From NCBI RefSeq assembly GCF_017114985.1, contig NZ_JABXKP010000104.1:92379-156378 (forward strand): a stretch of 64,000 nt of DNA. The letters run 5' to 3'. Position 1 is the stretch's first letter; the number at the start of each line of letters is the position of its first letter. The translations under genes were made by a program, and so were the position numbers. Below, one piece after another: positions 61,148-64,000 of this stretch. This DNA is from Nostoc sp. JL33 (GTDB lineage Bacteria; Cyanobacteriota; Cyanobacteriia; Cyanobacteriales; Nostocaceae). Below the pieces are notes generated by a model. That model searched no databases. It was not told the DNA's origin and saw nothing but the letters and a program-made list of their open reading frames with translations.

Positions 61148-64000
61148 ATGCCTCGATATGCCCTGGTGATTGGCATTGCTAAGTATGACAATTTCACAAA
61201 CTTACTAAAAGCTGTCAACGATGCAGAAAAAATAGCACAGCTGCTGCGTGAACATGGTCGGTTTGATGTTCAGCCGTTACCGGGTAAGCTAATCGAGAGT
61301 GAAAATCGCTGGCAAGTCACACCGGATAAAAAGTTAATTGGTAAAGAACTCGGTCAAACACTGAGAACGTTTCTACTGGAGAAGGCCAAAGGTAGTGAGG
61401 CACTGATTTATTTTGCCGGACATGGCTTTGAAGCACTCAGCCTCACAGGTGAACCGAAAGGCTTTTTGGCAACTTCGGATTGTAATAAAGTAGATGGACA
61501 GAATGCGATCGCCTTTGATGATCTCTACACTTTAATCGGGAAATCTCAACTCAAAAGCTTAGTAGTATTGCTGGATTGCTGCTATGCGGGGTCTTTTCTA
61601 GAGAAGAGTTTTATCAAGTCTGGTTTCTCCGTTTTCAACAGCAAACAAGACTACTGCCTAATTACTGCCTGTCGTGACTTTGAAAGAGCGCGTGAAGATG
61701 CAGAAGGCGGGATTTTCACCAAAGCTATTCTCAAAGGACTTGCTGAGGATAAAGCTGATGAAGCTACCGGGGAAATTAATGTCAATGACTTGATCAGCTT
61801 CATTTCACGAGAACTCAAGCAGAGTGGACAAGAAGCAATTCATACGAGCAGTGGTAGGTCAATTCCTTTGGTTTGGTATCCACCCAAGAAATTAGTAGTT
61901 ATTACAAAAGTACTTGACGAATGTCCCTATCGGGGCTTAGAAGCTTTTGACAAGCAACACGCAAAATTCTTTTTTGGTCGTCAAAAAGTAGTTAACGATA
62001 TTCAACAGAAACTCGACTTGGCTAAATTTGTCCCGATCATTGGCGCGTCGGGGAGTGGCAAATCTTCAGTAGTGCGGGCGGGTTTGATTCCACAATTAGA
62101 TGATAGTGAGTGGCAAGTCTTAGAACCAATTAAACCCGGATTTGAACCTTTAATTAAGTTGCGTGGAGCTTTTCAACAATTTTTTACAGGGGCTAGAAAA
62201 GAGAAGCAACTGAAGGATTTAATTGACAATGAGCCGAATAATTTATTTGCAATTCTCGAAAATCTCCCTAGTTCAGTAAAACTTTTATTGGTAGTGGATC
62301 AGTTTGAGGAAGTATTTACTGGCGGTGCTAGTCAGCAAGAAAAGCAGAGATTTATTGACTTACTGACTCAGGTAGTAGAGATTACCGATTCGCAGTTAGC
62401 AGTTGTGATTACCATGCGAGCGGATTTTCTTGAACCCTGTTTGCAATATCCCTCCCTGACTCAGTTAATTCAAACCCAGGCTGTTTATATGCCACCTTTA
62501 ACCGGAGTTGATTTAAAGGACACGATCGCCGAACCAGCCAAACTTCAAGGTCATAGTGTTGAAGAAGGGCTAATACTGAAGATTTTTGAAGATGTTAAAC
62601 AAGAACCAGGGTTTTTGCCTCTGTTGGAGTTTGCTTTAACCAAACTCTGGGAGAAACGCGATCGCAATCAACATCAACTCACCCTAGAAGAATATGGAAA
62701 GTTGGGAGGATTAACTGGGGCGTTGAATCTCCATGCAGAAAAAGTTTATCTTTACCGAGATTTTGAGGAGGAATTGCCAACCCAAAAACGCACTCAGCAG
62801 GAGAAAGAATGGATTGGGCGAATTTTTCTGCGCTTAGTGCGAACGGGAGAGGGGGAAAAAGACACCCGACAGCGCCAACCAAAAGCCACGCTATTAAATA
62901 TTGCAGGTGATGACGGCAATCAGCAGCAAGAACTGAGTGAGTTACTAGATGGGGAAGCGGGATTAGTTAAGGGACGCTTGTTAGTTACAGGGAAAGATGA
63001 ACAAGGAGAAGCTTGGATTGATTTAGCCCATGAAGCTTTAATTGAAGGTTGGCAGCAGTTTGCTTGGTGGCGACAACAAGACCGAGATTTGCGGCGGTTG
63101 AGCGATCGCTTAGAAGATGCGCGGCGGGAATGGGTGAACAAAAGGCAGGATGACAAATATTTAATGCAAGGGGGGCTGCTGGCGGAAGTGAGGGATAGCT
63201 GGCAACAATTGCAGCCCCATTTACAATCACCCCAAGAAGATGAGGATTTTTACCAGCGCAGCGATGCCCATGAAAAAGACCGCATTGCCGAACTAGAAAA
63301 GGCACTCACTGAATCACGATTGCGAGAGAAAGCCGCGAGGGTAGAGAATTTATTGACAGTCCAACCCCTAGAAAGTCTAGTTTTGGCAATTCAAGCTATG
63401 GGTGAGAATCTGGAGAAACTACCCCAGCAGATTCTCGCACCAGTTCAGAATAGTTTGAATCGGGTGATGAATAAAGCAAGAGTCTCTATTCCTTTGCGTG
63501 GTCATGAAGGTGATGTCAGTTCTGTCGCCATCAGCGCCGATGGGCAGACGATTGTCAGTCGCGGTATTGACGGCACAGTGCGGTTGTGGAACCTGCAAGG
63601 TCAGACCTTAGCTGAACCTTTGCGTGGTCATCAGGGTTATGTCAATTCTGTGGCGATCAGCGCCGATGGGCAGACGATTGTCAGTGGCGGTTATGACGGC
63701 ACAGTGCGGTTGTGGAACCTGCAAGGTCAGACCTTAGCTGAACCTTTGCGTGGTCATGAAGATAATGTCAATTCTGTGGCGATCAGCGCCGATGGGCAGA
63801 CGATTGTCAGTGGCTGTGATGACGGCACAGTGCGGTTGTGGAACCTGCAAGGTCAGACCTTAGCTGAACCTTTGCGTGGTCATGAAGGTTATGTCAATTC
63901 TGTCGCCTTCAGCGCCGATGGGCAGACGATTGTCAGTGGCGGTCGTGACGGCACAGTGCGGTTGTGGAACCTGCAAGGTCAGACCTTAGCTGAACCTTTG
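61148..64000 (+). CDS. caspase-like + nSTAND ATPase + WD40 repeat protein, 3' end outside window
   Basis: The frame is open from ATG 61148 (M-P-R-Y-A-L-V-I-G-I) to the window edge, 951 codons. A caspase-like domain (1-245) has His92 in Y-F-A-G-H-G and the cysteine in L-L-D-C-C-Y-A-G (144/145). An nSTAND ATPase (about 258-640) shows P-Y-R-G-L-E-A-F, Walker A G-A-S-G-S-G-K-S-S (299-307) and Walker B L-L-L-V-V-D-Q-F-E-E. A coiled linker follows, then WD40 units of exactly 42 residues (126 bp) from about residue 784; four are visible and almost identical in DNA. Known architecture of conflict or programmed-death sensors, with WD40 as the likely sensor. Confidence 0.88.
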   Translation, partial: MPRYALVIGIAKYDNFTNLLKAVNDAEKIAQLLREHGRFDVQPLPGKLIESENRWQVTPDKKLIGKELGQTLRTFLLEKAKGSEALIYFAGHGFEALSLTGEPKGFLATSDCNKVDGQNAIAFDDLYTLIGKSQLKSLVVLLDCCYAGSFLEKSFIKSGFSVFNSKQDYCLITACRDFERAREDAEGGIFTKAILKGLAEDKADEATGEINVNDLISFISRELKQSGQEAIHTSSGRSIPLVWYPPKKLVVITKVLDECPYRGLEAFDKQHAKFFFGRQKVVNDIQQKLDLAKFVPIIGASGSGKSSVVRAGLIPQLDDSEWQVLEPIKPGFEPLIKLRGAFQQFFTGARKEKQLKDLIDNEPNNLFAILENLPSSVKLLLVVDQFEEVFTGGASQQEKQRFIDLLTQVVEITDSQLAVVITMRADFLEPCLQYPSLTQLIQTQAVYMPPLTGVDLKDTIAEPAKLQGHSVEEGLILKIFEDVKQEPGFLPLLEFALTKLWEKRDRNQHQLTLEEYGKLGGLTGALNLHAEKVYLYRDFEEELPTQKRTQQEKEWIGRIFLRLVRTGEGEKDTRQRQPKATLLNIAGDDGNQQQELSELLDGEAGLVKGRLLVTGKDEQGEAWIDLAHEALIEGWQQFAWWRQQDRDLRRLSDRLEDARREWVNKRQDDKYLMQGGLLAEVRDSWQQLQPHLQSPQEDEDFYQRSDAHEKDRIAELEKALTESRLREKAARVENLLTVQPLESLVLAIQAMGENLEKLPQQILAPVQNSLNRVMNKARVSIPLRGHEGDVSSVAISADGQTIVSRGIDGTVRLWNLQGQTLAEPLRGHQGYVNSVAISADGQTIVSGGYDGTVRLWNLQGQTLAEPLRGHEDNVNSVAISADGQTIVSGCDDGTVRLWNLQGQTLAEPLRGHEGYVNSVAFSADGQTIVSGGRDGTVRLWNLQGQTLAEPL

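Overview
The window reads as chromosome from a filamentous, heterocyst-type cyanobacterium close to Nostoc. HIP1 octamers (GCGATCGC) are scattered throughout, and heptamer STRR-type repeats and other small dispersed repeats sit both between and inside genes. Marker genes agree: a HetP-family protein, ndhM, a nirA-nrtP-narB nitrate cluster with ntcB and narM, and a complete ebo cluster. No rRNA, tRNA or CRISPR array was recognised.

Layout. 1-3.8 kb: the end of an alpha/beta hydrolase, then a caspase-like/NB-ARC/TPR gene split by a frameshift. 4.3-12.1 kb: the ebo cluster, with eboA-B-C-E-F on the minus strand and eboD divergent on the plus strand. A 230-bp inverted-repeat element separates eboC from eboE. 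12.2-14.6 kb: a gene broken by a small repeat, a zincin-motif remnant, and two divergent toxin-antitoxin pairs (HigBA and YefM/YoeB type) that share an operator-like set of inverted repeats. 14.6-22.6 kb: a DUF218 protein, a C-terminal processing protease, a family-2 glycosyltransferase, a PAS-GGDEF-EAL protein and a LuxR-type response regulator.

23.4-31.1 kb: ndhM, then a phospho-signalling group made of a zinc-ribbon/pseudokinase-like/PP2C protein, a CHAT-FHA protein and an acidic unknown protein, facing an FHA-PrsW membrane protease. 31.6-45.7 kb: a DJ-1 protein, then psiE-narM, narB, nrtP and nirA on the minus strand; a Rieske lipoprotein, a HEAT-repeat protein, a pentapeptide protein, a DUF6888/DUF6887 pair, ntcB and a TrpD-like gene follow. 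Canonical NtcA promoters (GTA-N8-TAC plus a spaced TAN3T) lie upstream of both nirA and ntcB, so nitrate uptake, reduction and their regulator are wired to global nitrogen control.

45.7-53.4 kb: an LCP protein, a small membrane protein, an AI-2E/PerM-type exporter, a lipoprotein serpin next to an exported S8 protease, and rpe. 54-59 kb: a MITE, a HetP-family gene, a long gene-poor stretch and a GH116 glucosidase. 59-64 kb: a RAYT transposase with REP palindromes around and inside it, two small genes broken by repeats, and a Trypco1 (CU044_2847) protein divergent from a caspase/STAND/WD40 protein cut by the window end.

Two themes stand out. First, caspase-like and CHAT proteases joined to STAND, FHA, TPR or WD40 sensor parts occur three times, a pattern known from bacterial biological-conflict and programmed-death systems. 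Second, small repeats have entered protein-coding genes at least eight times here, some in frame (narB, nirA, GH116, RAYT, a membrane protein) and some destructively (three small genes).
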